From the NCBI RefSeq assembly GCF_000829695.1, contig NZ_BBNN01000019.1:238955-302954 (forward strand): a stretch of 64,000 nt of DNA. Reading direction: 5' to 3'. The translations under genes were made by a program, and so were the position numbers. Under the pieces are notes generated by a model, which saw nothing but the letters and a program-made list of their open reading frames with translations, had not been told where the DNA came from and ran no database searches. Source of the DNA: Streptomyces sp. NBRC 110035 (GTDB taxonomy: Bacteria; Actinomycetota; Actinomycetes; Streptomycetales; Streptomycetaceae). Below, one piece after another: positions 33,003-41,595 of the stretch (positions are counted from its first letter, which is position 1; every line of letters starts with the position of its first letter).

Positions 33003-33815
33003 TCACCCCTCCCCTGCGGCCCCTGCCGCGACCGGGGACCCGGCCCCGGTCGCGCCGCCCGTGACCGCCACCAGTACAGCGCTGTCGCCGAACTGCCAGA
33101 CCGGCGCGACGTGCGCGAAGCCGGACCGGCGCAGCAGCTCGGCGTGGCGGCACAGTGTCATCTGCCCACCGCTTTCACCGTGGGCCGGCCGGCGCCGCCC
33201 GCGCTCCGTGAACAGGTCGGCCAGTTCCGGGTCCCTGGCCGCCGCCTCCCACCAGGACCGCCAGTCCTCCCGGGGGCGCCCGCCCGTGCGCTCCGACCGG
33301 CGACGGCCCACATGGGCGGTGAGGTCCGAGCACGGTGACGTGTCCGGCGGGAAGTGGTCGCCGTTGACGAGGACACCACCGGGGCGGAGCAGGGACGCGA
33401 GGCCGCGGTAGGTGCGCAGCAGGACCGGTTCCGGCAGGTAGTGCAGTGCGGTCGTCGAGACGGCGGCGTCCAGGGGACGGTCCAGCCCGAGGGCGTCGGT
33501 CCAGCCCTCTTCGCCGATGACGGTGTCGACGTAGCGGGCGGCGTCGGCATAGTGCGTGCGCCCCAGTTCCAGCAGCAGGGGGTCCATGTCGGCGGCGACG
33601 ATCTCCGCGGCCGGGAAGCGGGCGGCGAGCCTGGCGGCCAGGGAGCCGGGGCCGCAGCCCAGGTCGAGCAGGAGAGGCCGGGGGAGGCCGGCGGTGGTGT
33701 GCTCGACGACGTCCGCGATCACGGTGAACCGCTCCTCGCGGTCCACCGCGTACCGTTCCTGCTGCCGTTCCCAGCGCTCCACCCATTCTCCGGCCGTCGC
33801 CATGCTCACGCCCAT
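33003..33815 (-). CDS. Class I SAM-dependent methyltransferase (trans-aconitate-methyltransferase-like)
   Basis: 270 residues. I prefer ATG 33815 (preceded by GAGGTGG) over GTG 33827. Motif I LLLDLGCGPGSLAARLAARF, motif II IVAADMDPLLLELGR, then AVSTTALHYLPEPVLLRTYR and LLRPGGVLVNGDHFPP. A soluble methyltransferase acting on a small acid or similar molecule. A Zur-like box 57 bases upstream suggests zinc control and links it to the metallophore genes on the same strand. Product unknown. Confidence 0.8.
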   Translation of the reverse strand: MGVSMATAGEWVERWERQQERYAVDREERFTVIADVVEHTTAGLPRPLLLDLGCGPGSLAARLAARFPAAEIVAADMDPLLLELGRTHYADAARYVDTVIGEEGWTDALGLDRPLDAAVSTTALHYLPEPVLLRTYRGLASLLRPGGVLVNGDHFPPDTSPCSDLTAHVGRRRSERTGGRPREDWRSWWEAAARDPELADLFTERGRRRPAHGESGGQMTLCRHAELLRRSGFAHVAPVWQFGDSAVLVAVTGGATGAGSPVAAGAAGEG

Positions 33816-33871
33816 CGCGCGCGCCACCTCATCCGTCTCTCACGTGTTCTGGACGGTGACGAATCTACAGG

Positions 33872-33886
33872 TGGAAACGGTTATCA
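33872..33886. promoter_or_regulatory. Candidate Zur box upstream of methyltransferase
   Basis: TGGAAACGGTTATCA, 11 of 15 matches and a 7-1-7 inverted repeat with two mismatches. It lies between the stop of the desulfurase-like gene and the start of the methyltransferase gene, both on the minus strand. Confidence 0.6.
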
Positions 33887-33894
33887 GTTGCCAT

Positions 33895-35121
33895 TCACGC
33901 CAAGGACGCGAGGACGGTCAGCAGGCGGTCGATCTCCTCCACCGTGTTGTACACGTGCAGGCTCACCCGTACCGATCCCTCCCGCGGGTCCGCGCCGGCC
34001 TGGCAGAGGCTGTCGGCCCGCACCATGAAGCCGTGGCTGAAGAGGATGAACCCGAGGTCGTCGGACGGGATGTCCCGGTGCCGGAAGGTCACGATGCCGT
34101 GCCGGCGCTGCGAGGCCGCGAGCGCGGAGTCGGCCGCCAGGCTGGCGGGGCAGCCGAGGAGCTCGTACGGGCCGATGTGCCGCAGCCGGTCGGTCAGCCG
34201 GGTCGTGAGACCTGCCGTCCAGCGCGCGATCCGGTCGGGGCCGGCCGCGTCGAGCCAGTCGAGCGCGGCCCGCAGCGAGGCGATGCCCACCGTGTTGGGG
34301 GTGCCCCGCCAGCCGTCCGGCCGGAACACGGGGCCGCGTGTGTTGCGCGCCCAGACCGCTCCCGTCCCGGGCAGGGCCATCGCCTTGTGCCCGGAGAAGA
34401 CCACGAAGTCGACGTCCAGCGCCGGATCGTCGAGGCGGACGGGCAGGTGGCCGACGCTCTGGGCCGCGTCGAGGCAGATCGGCACGTCCGGACCGACCGC
34501 CGCGCGGATGCGGTGCACGTTCATGTCGCCGCCGTAGACGTGGTGGACGTGGGTGGCGGCCACGAAACGGGTCCGCGGACCGACCACCCCGTCGAGGGCC
34601 CGGTGGTCGTAGTCCCCCGAGACCGTCTGGTACGGCAGTGCGCGCACGCGGACGTCGACGCCTCGCCCGGCCAGCAGCCGCTGGGCCTCGAGCCAGGGGT
34701 CCAGGTGGGCCCGGTGGTCGGCGAACGGGACGAGGATCTCGTCCCCGTCGCCGAGGTACGGGACGAGCCAGTCGCGGGCGACGGTGCGCAGGCCCTCGGT
34801 GGTGCCGCTGGTGAAGTGGACGCCGGATCGGCCCGGTGCGGGATCGTGGAGGAACTCCTTGACCCGCTCCCGGGTCGACTCCACCAGCTCCGTGGTCCGG
34901 TTGGCCCAGGGGTAGGTGCCGCGGCCCGCGTTGGCGTTCGACGTCGTGAGGTAGGTCTGCACGGCCTCCAGTACGGCGCGCGGCTTCTGGGACGTCGCCG
35001 CGCTGTCGAGATACGCCAGCTCGGGATGGCCGGTGACGATGGGGAACTGTTCCCTCAGCTCCCGCTGCCACAGCAAGTCCTTCTCCCCGTCCGGCCCGGG
35101 AGGCGGCTGCGCGGCGCTCAC
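33895..35121 (-). CDS. Class V aminotransferase / cysteine desulfurase-like (SufS type)
   Basis: 408 residues from GTG 35121 (GTGA overlap with the previous gene). Class V PLP enzyme: YLDSAATSQKPRAVLEAVQ, GRGTYPWANRTTELVESTR, HVHHVYG, ICLDAAQSVGH and the PLP lysine in VVFSGHKAMALPGTG (Lys246). A cysteine occurs at the SufS loop position (VRADSLCQAG), so sulfur abstraction from cysteine is possible, but no SufE/SufU partner is nearby. Beside an SbnA-like/rhodanese fusion it may pass persulfide sulfur to that protein's rhodanese domain; alternatively it is a lyase or epimerase in metallophore synthesis. Third gene of a three-gene PLP-enzyme cassette. Confidence 0.8.
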   Translation of the reverse strand: MSAAQPPPGPDGEKDLLWQRELREQFPIVTGHPELAYLDSAATSQKPRAVLEAVQTYLTTSNANAGRGTYPWANRTTELVESTRERVKEFLHDPAPGRSGVHFTSGTTEGLRTVARDWLVPYLGDGDEILVPFADHRAHLDPWLEAQRLLAGRGVDVRVRALPYQTVSGDYDHRALDGVVGPRTRFVAATHVHHVYGGDMNVHRIRAAVGPDVPICLDAAQSVGHLPVRLDDPALDVDFVVFSGHKAMALPGTGAVWARNTRGPVFRPDGWRGTPNTVGIASLRAALDWLDAAGPDRIARWTAGLTTRLTDRLRHIGPYELLGCPASLAADSALAASQRRHGIVTFRHRDIPSDDLGFILFSHGFMVRADSLCQAGADPREGSVRVSLHVYNTVEEIDRLLTVLASLA

Positions 35122-36458
35122 CCGCGCACCAGCGGTGCGCCCGCGTCCCGCCAGGCGACGATCCCGCCGGCCAGGCTGCGGACGTCCGGGTGGCCCATCC
35201 GGGTCAGCGCGGCGGCGTGGCGCAGCGACTTCTCGCCGACGGGGCAGGCCAGCAGCACGGAAGTGCGTCTGCTGAACGGGAGCCCGCCGCGGAGCAGTTC
35301 CTCGAACAGTTCGTCGACGATGTTGATCGAGCCCTCGATGTGCAGGGCTGCGTAGGCGTGCGGGCTGCGCAGGTCCACGACGAGCGGACGGGGATCGCCC
35401 TCGACGGTCCAGCGCCGGGCGTCGTCGACGTCGACGACGCGGGCCTCCGCGCGGGCTTCGGCGTCGGTGAGGTCCGAGGCGGCGTGCCCCCGGCCCGCCG
35501 CCCGGCCCAGGAGCTCCGGGCGGCGCTGCCGCACGTAGCTGAGGTAGCTCTCGGCCCGGTCGCACACGATGAAGACCGCCGTCCGGCGCTCCCCCGTGTC
35601 GTCCAGCCCGGCGTCGGCGTGCCGCAGGTGCCGGACCGCTCCCTGGTAGGCGGCGCCTCCGGTCGGCCCCGACAGCAGTCCGCAGCGCCGGATCAGGGTG
35701 AGCATCCCGTCGAGGGCCTCGCCGGAGGTCACCGACTCGATGGTGTCGTACGTCGACGGGTCGAAGAGGCCGACCTGGTGCACCTCGTCGATGGTGCGGA
35801 TGCCGGGTATGAAGTCCGACTTGTGGGCGACCAGGCCGAGGACCCGTACCCGCGGGTCGTGCTCGCGCAGAACCCTGGCGACGCCGGTCGACGAACCGGC
35901 CGTGCCGACACAGGCGACGAACCAGTCCGGCACCCGCCCGTCCAGGTCCTTGACTATCTCGGGCCCGGTGCCCGCCGCGTGCGCCTCGACGTTGCGCGGG
36001 TTGAAGTACTGGTCGGTGTGCAGATAGGTGCTGCCGGGGTCGGAGAGCGCCTGGTGGAAGTGGGTCAGCGGGTCGTCGGTGTCGGTCGGGTCGAGACACT
36101 CGCTGCGCCCGGGAAGTTCCTCTATCTCGGCGCCGAGGAGCAGGAGCAGTTCCTTGATCTCGGGGACGCGCATGCGGTTGGTGACGCTCTTGAACCTCAG
36201 TCCGTGCATGCCAGCCAGCAGGGCGAGGGCCTTGGCGGTGTTGCCGCTGGAGAGTTCCACGACCGTCCCCTCGCCGTCGGCCGCGGCCTCCAGGTGGGGC
36301 CGGGCCATGTGCCAGGCGGGCCGGTCCTTGACGGACCCGAACGGGTTGAGCATCTCCAGCTTGGCGTAGAGATCGATGTTGCGCAGCCCGTGCACGGCGG
36401 GGTCGATGCGCACCAGCGGTGTGTTGCCGATGGCGTCCGTGATGCTGTCGTACCTCAT
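35118..36458 (-). CDS. SbnA/cysteine-synthase-like PLP enzyme fused to a rhodanese domain
   Basis: 446 residues from ATG 36458 (ATGA overlap). Residues 1-330 are a fold-type II PLP enzyme: AIGNTPLVRI, LEMLNPFGSVKDRPAWHMA (Lys44), ELSSGNTAKALALL and the phosphate loop in VGTAGSSTGVARV. Overall it resembles SbnA, which makes the 2,3-diaminopropionate precursor of staphyloferrin B from O-phosphoserine, and O-acetylserine sulfhydrylases. Residues about 345-446 are a rhodanese domain (PLVVDLRSPHAYAALHIEGS; active-site loop LLACPVGEKS). SbnA itself has no rhodanese domain, so the fusion hints at sulfur delivery to, or control of, the synthase. Which reaction it performs cannot be decided from sequence. 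Confidence 0.82.
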   Translation of the reverse strand: MRYDSITDAIGNTPLVRIDPAVHGLRNIDLYAKLEMLNPFGSVKDRPAWHMARPHLEAAADGEGTVVELSSGNTAKALALLAGMHGLRFKSVTNRMRVPEIKELLLLLGAEIEELPGRSECLDPTDTDDPLTHFHQALSDPGSTYLHTDQYFNPRNVEAHAAGTGPEIVKDLDGRVPDWFVACVGTAGSSTGVARVLREHDPRVRVLGLVAHKSDFIPGIRTIDEVHQVGLFDPSTYDTIESVTSGEALDGMLTLIRRCGLLSGPTGGAAYQGAVRHLRHADAGLDDTGERRTAVFIVCDRAESYLSYVRQRRPELLGRAAGRGHAASDLTDAEARAEARVVDVDDARRWTVEGDPRPLVVDLRSPHAYAALHIEGSINIVDELFEELLRGGLPFSRRTSVLLACPVGEKSLRHAAALTRMGHPDVRSLAGGIVAWRDAGAPLVRG

Positions 36459-37951
36459 GCGGGTGTTCCCCCCGGGGGTGTGATCGGCCAGTAGTCCTCG
36501 TCCAGGCACCATTGCCAGGACTCCCCCCGCCGCTCCACCGCGACCGTTCTGGCGAGCGGCTGCCGCTGCGCGCGGTGTGCGTGGAAGTCCATGGCGTATC
36601 CGGCGGTGTTGACGAAGGCCAGCAGATCGCCCACGCGCGGCAGCCGGGGAAGGTGGACCAGACGGCGGGTGATGAGATCTGCCTCCAGGCAGAGATTGCC
36701 GGTGAGGAAGACGCCGACCGGTTCCCCGTCGCCCTTCTCCGGCTCACCGCGCGAAAGCAGCACGGGGTCCACCAGGACTCCGTGTTCCTCGAGGCTCATG
36801 TCTCCCGCGTTCATGCCGAGGCGCACCAGATACTGTCCGGACTCCGGGTCCGCGGGCCGTACGTCGAGTACGCGCGCGAGCGACAGCCCGCACTGGTCGA
36901 CCAGGGAGCGACCGGGTTCGATGTGGAGGTCGTGGAGGTGCTCCAGCAGGAGGGTGGCCGTCGGCCGGCCCAGCACCGGTGCGGGCAGCGAGAGCAGTTC
37001 GTCGAGGTAGCCGGGGCCGGCGGTGGGACGGTGGGCGGGGTACAGCGCGGCGGTTCCGCGCACCGTACCGCCCTCGTTGCGCAGCCCGTAGCCGTGACCG
37101 CGCCAGGTCAGCGGCGGGCGGCCGCCGAGCACCGCCTCGCTCAGCGCGGTGGTCCACCGCTCCCACTCCCCGGCCTCGGCGAGGTAGCCGACGCCGAATC
37201 CGCCTCCGATGTCGACGGCGCGCGGTGCGAGCCCCCGCGCCCGGCAGTCGTCCATGAAGAGCACGCACTGCTCCAGCGCCCGCGCCTTCTCCTCCACGCC
37301 GGTGGTGTCCAGGTGGTAGGCGACACCGGTCAGCTCCACGACGTCCGCGTGATGGTGGAGAGCCGACAGGAGTGTCTGCGCCTCGCGCAGCGGGGTGCCG
37401 AAGCGGCTGCGCCGCGAGAGCATCCGGGTGCCCGCTCCCCCGTGGCCGGAGGCCGACTCGAACCCCGACAGACGCACCAGCACGTCGACCCGGCCCGGAC
37501 CGTGCCGGCGCACCAGGCCGGCGAGCTGTTCCAGCTCGCCGGGCGAGTCCAGGTTCACCGTCGCACCCACACGCGCCGCCAGCCAGAGGAACTCGGCGTC
37601 CTTGGGGCCGGTGGCCATGATCCGGCTCCCGGTGAATCCGCAGCTCAAAGCGTGTCGTAGCTCCTCCAGAGAGGCGACGTCGACACCGACGGCGGCCACG
37701 TCCTCCGCCGCCAGTCTCCGCACCAGCGCGCTGGACCGGTTCGCCTTGTGCGCGAAGTACACCCGTCCGGCGAGGTGGTGGCGGCGGTAGACGGCACGAA
37801 AACGTGCCGCGTTCCCGGCGACGGCCTCGGGGAGCAGGACGTTGAGCGGAGAGCCAAGGGCGTCGACGAGCGCGTGCAGGAACGTCTGGTCCTCCAGGAG
37901 TGAGGCGAGCGGCGGATCCGCCCTCGGCCTCAGGTACAAGGGCGTGTCCAC
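36455..37951 (-). CDS. Fold-type III PLP decarboxylase (LysA/SbnH-like)
   Basis: Read from GTG 37951, which has GGGGAGGGG six bases upstream; ATG 37981 is in frame but lacks a ribosome binding site. About 498 residues. PLP lysine in VYFAHKANRSSALVRRL, GVDVASLEELRHAL, the glycine-rich phosphate site AVDIGGGFGVGYL and a C-terminal beta domain (VFLTGNLCLEADLI; LAFVNTAGYAMDFHAH). This is the diaminopimelate/ornithine decarboxylase superfamily. SbnH, which decarboxylates a diaminopropionate-containing siderophore intermediate, is a member, and the adjacent SbnA-like gene makes that comparison apt. First gene of the cassette, 150 bases behind the ABC exporter genes and possibly on the same transcript. 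Confidence 0.82.
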   Translation of the reverse strand: MDTPLYLRPRADPPLASLLEDQTFLHALVDALGSPLNVLLPEAVAGNAARFRAVYRRHHLAGRVYFAHKANRSSALVRRLAAEDVAAVGVDVASLEELRHALSCGFTGSRIMATGPKDAEFLWLAARVGATVNLDSPGELEQLAGLVRRHGPGRVDVLVRLSGFESASGHGGAGTRMLSRRSRFGTPLREAQTLLSALHHHADVVELTGVAYHLDTTGVEEKARALEQCVLFMDDCRARGLAPRAVDIGGGFGVGYLAEAGEWERWTTALSEAVLGGRPPLTWRGHGYGLRNEGGTVRGTAALYPAHRPTAGPGYLDELLSLPAPVLGRPTATLLLEHLHDLHIEPGRSLVDQCGLSLARVLDVRPADPESGQYLVRLGMNAGDMSLEEHGVLVDPVLLSRGEPEKGDGEPVGVFLTGNLCLEADLITRRLVHLPRLPRVGDLLAFVNTAGYAMDFHAHRAQRQPLARTVAVERRGESWQWCLDEDYWPITPPGGTPA

Positions 37952-38101
37952 GTAAGGCCCCTCCCCGTGTCGATCGGCCATCGCTGCGGCAATCGTTCGG
38001 GAGTAGTCGTTTCCCGCTACACCCGCCGCTAAGCCTCACCGGGGTGTGGCCGGGTCGGCGCCGTCGGGGGGCACCGCCGGCGCGGCCGGTGCGCCCGGCC
38101 C

Positions 38102-39859
38102 TCAGGAGGGGGTGCGTGCAAGGCTCCGGTCGAGTGCGCTGCCGGGGCGGCCGGTGAGCTCCTCCCAGGTACCTTCCTCGGTGATGCGGCCGGCTTCCAG
38201 GACGGCGATGCGGTCGGCCCGGCGGATGGTGGCCCGGCGGTGTGCGATGACGATCGTGGTGCGTCCCTCCTCGCGGAGTGCGGTGGCCAGTTGGGCGTCG
38301 CCGGCGTTGTCCAGGTGGGCGGTGGACTCGTCCAGCACGAGCACTCGCGGCCGTACCAGCAGCGCGCGGGCGAGGGCGATGCGGGCCCGCTGGCCTCCGG
38401 AGAGGGTGGAGCCGCGCTCGCCGACCGGGGTGTCCATCGGGGCGATCCGGTCGACACCGCACAGACGCGCCGTCGCCGTGAGCAGGCCGTCGTCCGCCTC
38501 GGGCGCGGCGAGCCGCAGGTTCTCGGCGAGCGTGCCGTGGAAGAGGGGGGTGTCCTGGCCCACCACGGCGACGGCGCGCCGCAGTTCCGTGTCGCTCACG
38601 TTCCGCACGTCGACGGGCTCACCGTCGGCGGGTATCAGCTGGACCGCTCCCTCGGACGGGTCCCAGAACCGGGCCAGCAGGTGGGCGCAGGTCGACTTGC
38701 CGGCCCCCGAGGCCCCGACCAGTGCGAGCGTCTGCCCGGCGGGGACGGTCAGCTCGATGCCGTCCAGCACGGGCCCGTTGCCGTAGCCGAACCTCACCCG
38801 GTGCAGCCGGACGCCCAGCGGGCCGGGGGGCAGCGGGCGGGGTGCGGCGGGCGGCGGGGCGAGAGCGGGGGCCTTGACGGCCGCGTCGACCCGGGCGGCG
38901 GCGGCGCGCAGTTCCACGGCCCGGCTCAGGGCACGGGCCGACTCGGCGACCGGACCGAGTACCGACAGGGCCAGCGTCATCGCCGCCGGGGCCCACGCCC
39001 CGTGCAGCCGTCCGGCGGTCACGGACTGCGCAGCCGCGGTCACCACACCGAGGACCGCGACCACGACGAGGAGGTCCCGGACCGCGGCGGCGACGGCCTC
39101 CCGGGCGGCCTCGGCACGCTGGGCGTCGCCCACCTGCCGCCCGCGTTCGGCCAGTCGGCGGCGCCGTTCGGCCAGGGCGCCGAAGGCGAGCAGCTCGCGC
39201 AGCCCGTCGACGGTCTCCACCGTGTCGGCCGACAGCCTCGCGACGGCCGTCCGGGTACGGCTCCCGCGTGCCGTGCGTCCGCGCGCGTCGGCGAAGGGAG
39301 CCACCGCGAGCAGCGCCGCGACCGGCAGCACGGCCGCCGGCAGCCACGGTTCCACCGTGGCGAGGACCGCGGTGGAGCCGGTGAGGACCGCCCCCGACGC
39401 CAGGAGCTGGGCGGTGGTGTGGGCGTAGAAGAACTCCAGGGCCTCCACGTCCGCCATGGCCGTGGCGGCGAGGTCTCCGCTGCGCCGGCCCGCGACACGG
39501 GCGGGCGCGCTGCGGGCGAGTCCGTCGAAGACGCGTACCCGCAGTGCGGCCAGCACCCGGTAGGCGAGGTCGTGCGAGAGGTCCATCTCGCGCCAGGTCA
39601 TCAGGGCGCGTACGAGGACGAGGGCGACGAGTGCGGTGACGGTGGCGGCCGAGGGGGCGCGTCCCTCGACGGCGGCCGTTCCCACGGTGTGCGCGGCCAG
39701 CGTCAGCAGGGCGACGAGGGAACCCTGTTCGAGGAGTGCGGCGGCGCAGGTGCGGGCCGTCATGGCCCGGTGTTCGGCGAGGGCGGGGAGCATGGCGCGC
39801 AGTGAGCCCCGCGCGGGCACGTCCGCTCCGGTGGCGGCGAGGTCGGTGGCGCTGCTCAT
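38102..39859 (-). CDS. ABC exporter half-transporter (CydC-like), RiPP cluster
   Basis: 585 residues from ATG 39859 (ATGA overlap). N-terminal membrane domain (about 20-300, six helices) and C-terminal ATPase: Walker A LVGASGAGKST, signature STLSGGQRARIALARALLV, Walker B VLVLDESTAHLD. CydDC-like exporter architecture. With the next gene upstream it should form a heterodimer that exports the modified peptide or related product; CydDC proteins also export cysteine/glutathione, so an involvement in thiol export is an alternative. Confidence 0.87.
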   Translation of the reverse strand: MSSATDLAATGADVPARGSLRAMLPALAEHRAMTARTCAAALLEQGSLVALLTLAAHTVGTAAVEGRAPSAATVTALVALVLVRALMTWREMDLSHDLAYRVLAALRVRVFDGLARSAPARVAGRRSGDLAATAMADVEALEFFYAHTTAQLLASGAVLTGSTAVLATVEPWLPAAVLPVAALLAVAPFADARGRTARGSRTRTAVARLSADTVETVDGLRELLAFGALAERRRRLAERGRQVGDAQRAEAAREAVAAAVRDLLVVVAVLGVVTAAAQSVTAGRLHGAWAPAAMTLALSVLGPVAESARALSRAVELRAAAARVDAAVKAPALAPPPAAPRPLPPGPLGVRLHRVRFGYGNGPVLDGIELTVPAGQTLALVGASGAGKSTCAHLLARFWDPSEGAVQLIPADGEPVDVRNVSDTELRRAVAVVGQDTPLFHGTLAENLRLAAPEADDGLLTATARLCGVDRIAPMDTPVGERGSTLSGGQRARIALARALLVRPRVLVLDESTAHLDNAGDAQLATALREEGRTTIVIAHRRATIRRADRIAVLEAGRITEEGTWEELTGRPGSALDRSLARTPS

Positions 39860-41595
39860 GCGGCGAGTTCTCCCCGGTGGGCGTGGCCGGCCTCGACCAG
39901 TCGCGCGTAGACGCCCCCGGCCTCGGTCAGGTCGGTGTGCCCACCGACGGCGTCGACCCGCCCCTCGTCGAGGACGACGATGCGGTCGGCGTGCCGGACG
40001 GCCGCGAGCCGGTGGGCGACCACCAGGACGGTGCGGCCGCCGGCGGCGGTCAGCAGTTCACGGACGATGTCCGCCTCGCGGCGTTCGTCGACCGAACTCG
40101 TGGCCTCGTCGAGGACGAGCACCGGGGCGTCGGCGAGCAGGGCCCGGGCGAGGGCGAGCCGCTGGCGCTGGCCGCCGGACAGGGTGGCGCCGCGTTCGCC
40201 GAGGACGGTGGCGTAGCCGTCGGGGAGGGCGTCGATCTCGTCGTGGACGCCGGCGGCCCGTGCCGCGGCCGTCAGTTCGCCGTCTGTCGCGTCCGGCCGG
40301 GCCAGGCGCAGGTTGTCGGCGATGGTGGTGGGGAAGAGGTACGTCTCCTGGGAGACCACGGCGATGCCCCGGCGCAGCGAGTCGAGGGCGTAGCGGGTCG
40401 TGCAGCACCCGTCGAGGGTGATCCGGCCCTCCTGCGGGTCGTGGTGGCGCAGGAGCAGGGCGACGAGCGTGGACTTGCCCGCGCCGGACGGGCCGACGAG
40501 CGCGGTCGTGCGTCCCGCCGGTGCGGTGAAGGAGACACCCCGGAGGGCGGGCGCCCGTGCGTCGCCGTAGGTGAAGCCGACGTTCTCGAAGCGCAGTTCG
40601 GGCGGCCCCGGCCAGTGGGCGGGCGCCGTCCCGGTGTCGCGGACGGCGGGCTCGGCGGTGCGCAGCGCCGCGAGCCCGTCCGCGGCCGAGGCCCCCAGGT
40701 ATCCGGCGTGCCACTCGCGCGCGAGGTCCCGGACGGGACGGAAGCACTCGGAGGCCAGCAGCAGCGCCAGGTAGGTGCCGGTCGCCGTGGTGGATCCGGT
40801 GCCGGCCGACCAGCACGCGAGGAGTGCGGCGGCGGCGGTGCCGCCCTGGACGGCGAGGTCGGTGATGCCGGTGTCGACCAGGGAGACGCGCAGTTTCGCC
40901 ACGGTCGCCCGGTGCAGCGCCGCCGAGCGCTCCTCCAGGCGTGCGCGGGTGCGGCCGACCGCGCCGGCGGCCCGCAGGGCGGGCATGCCCTGCAGTGCCT
41001 CCAGGTAGTCGGCGCCCAGCCCTTCGTAGGTGTCCCAGTGCTCCTTGCCGCGGGCGGCGAGGAGCCGGTCCCAGGCGCGCGGGCCGCACAGGGCCAGCAG
41101 CAGGGCGGGGACGAGACCGAGGAGGGCCACCGGTTCCACGGCGGCCAGGACGGCGAGTACCAGGGGCGGCACGGTGAGGGTGATCAGGAGCTGGGGAAGG
41201 TAGCGCGAGACGTACGCGTCGACACCCTCCACCCCGTCGACGAGGGTGGTGCGTACGGCCCCGGCCCGCGCGGTGGTCAGGTGGGCGGGTCCCAGGCGCC
41301 CGAGGTGGGCGAGGAGTTCGTCCCGCAGGGCCACCCGGACCTGGGCTCCGGCGCGGGTGGCGGTGCGCCGCTGCCGGGTGGCGAGCCCGGCGCGGGCGGC
41401 GACGACGGCGAGGACCGCGGCGAGCAGCCACGGGAGCCTGCCGGTGTCGCCGCGGGCCAGACCGGCGAGCGTGGCGGCCAGCAGGGCGGCCTGCGCCAGG
41501 TGGGTGAGGGTGACGGCGCCCTGCAGGAGGGTGGCCGTGAGCAGGGGGCGCCGGGCGCGCCGGGCGGCGCGGCGCAGCTCGGGGTGGACGATCAT
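39856..41595 (-). CDS. ABC exporter half-transporter (CydD-like), RiPP cluster
   Basis: 579 residues from ATG 41595. Membrane domain about 15-300, with the CydD-type segment YVSRYLPQLLITLTVPPLVL, then an ATPase with LVGPSGAGKST, ATLSGGQRQRLALARALLA and VLVLDEATSSVD. Overlaps both the SagB-like gene and the CydC-like gene by four bases, so stoichiometric coupling is expected. Forms a probable heterodimeric exporter with the 38102-39859 product. Confidence 0.88.
   Translation of the reverse strand: MIVHPELRRAARRARRPLLTATLLQGAVTLTHLAQAALLAATLAGLARGDTGRLPWLLAAVLAVVAARAGLATRQRRTATRAGAQVRVALRDELLAHLGRLGPAHLTTARAGAVRTTLVDGVEGVDAYVSRYLPQLLITLTVPPLVLAVLAAVEPVALLGLVPALLLALCGPRAWDRLLAARGKEHWDTYEGLGADYLEALQGMPALRAAGAVGRTRARLEERSAALHRATVAKLRVSLVDTGITDLAVQGGTAAAALLACWSAGTGSTTATGTYLALLLASECFRPVRDLAREWHAGYLGASAADGLAALRTAEPAVRDTGTAPAHWPGPPELRFENVGFTYGDARAPALRGVSFTAPAGRTTALVGPSGAGKSTLVALLLRHHDPQEGRITLDGCCTTRYALDSLRRGIAVVSQETYLFPTTIADNLRLARPDATDGELTAAARAAGVHDEIDALPDGYATVLGERGATLSGGQRQRLALARALLADAPVLVLDEATSSVDERREADIVRELLTAAGGRTVLVVAHRLAAVRHADRIVVLDEGRVDAVGGHTDLTEAGGVYARLVEAGHAHRGELAA

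Noticed and set aside
33895..35121. Housekeeping SufS in an Fe-S assembly operon
   Set aside because: No suf genes nearby; it is coupled by overlap to the SbnA-rhodanese gene instead.
38102..41595. Cytochrome bd assembly transporter CydDC
   Set aside because: No cydAB genes; translationally coupled to SagB/YcaO, so a role in the RiPP locus is more likely.
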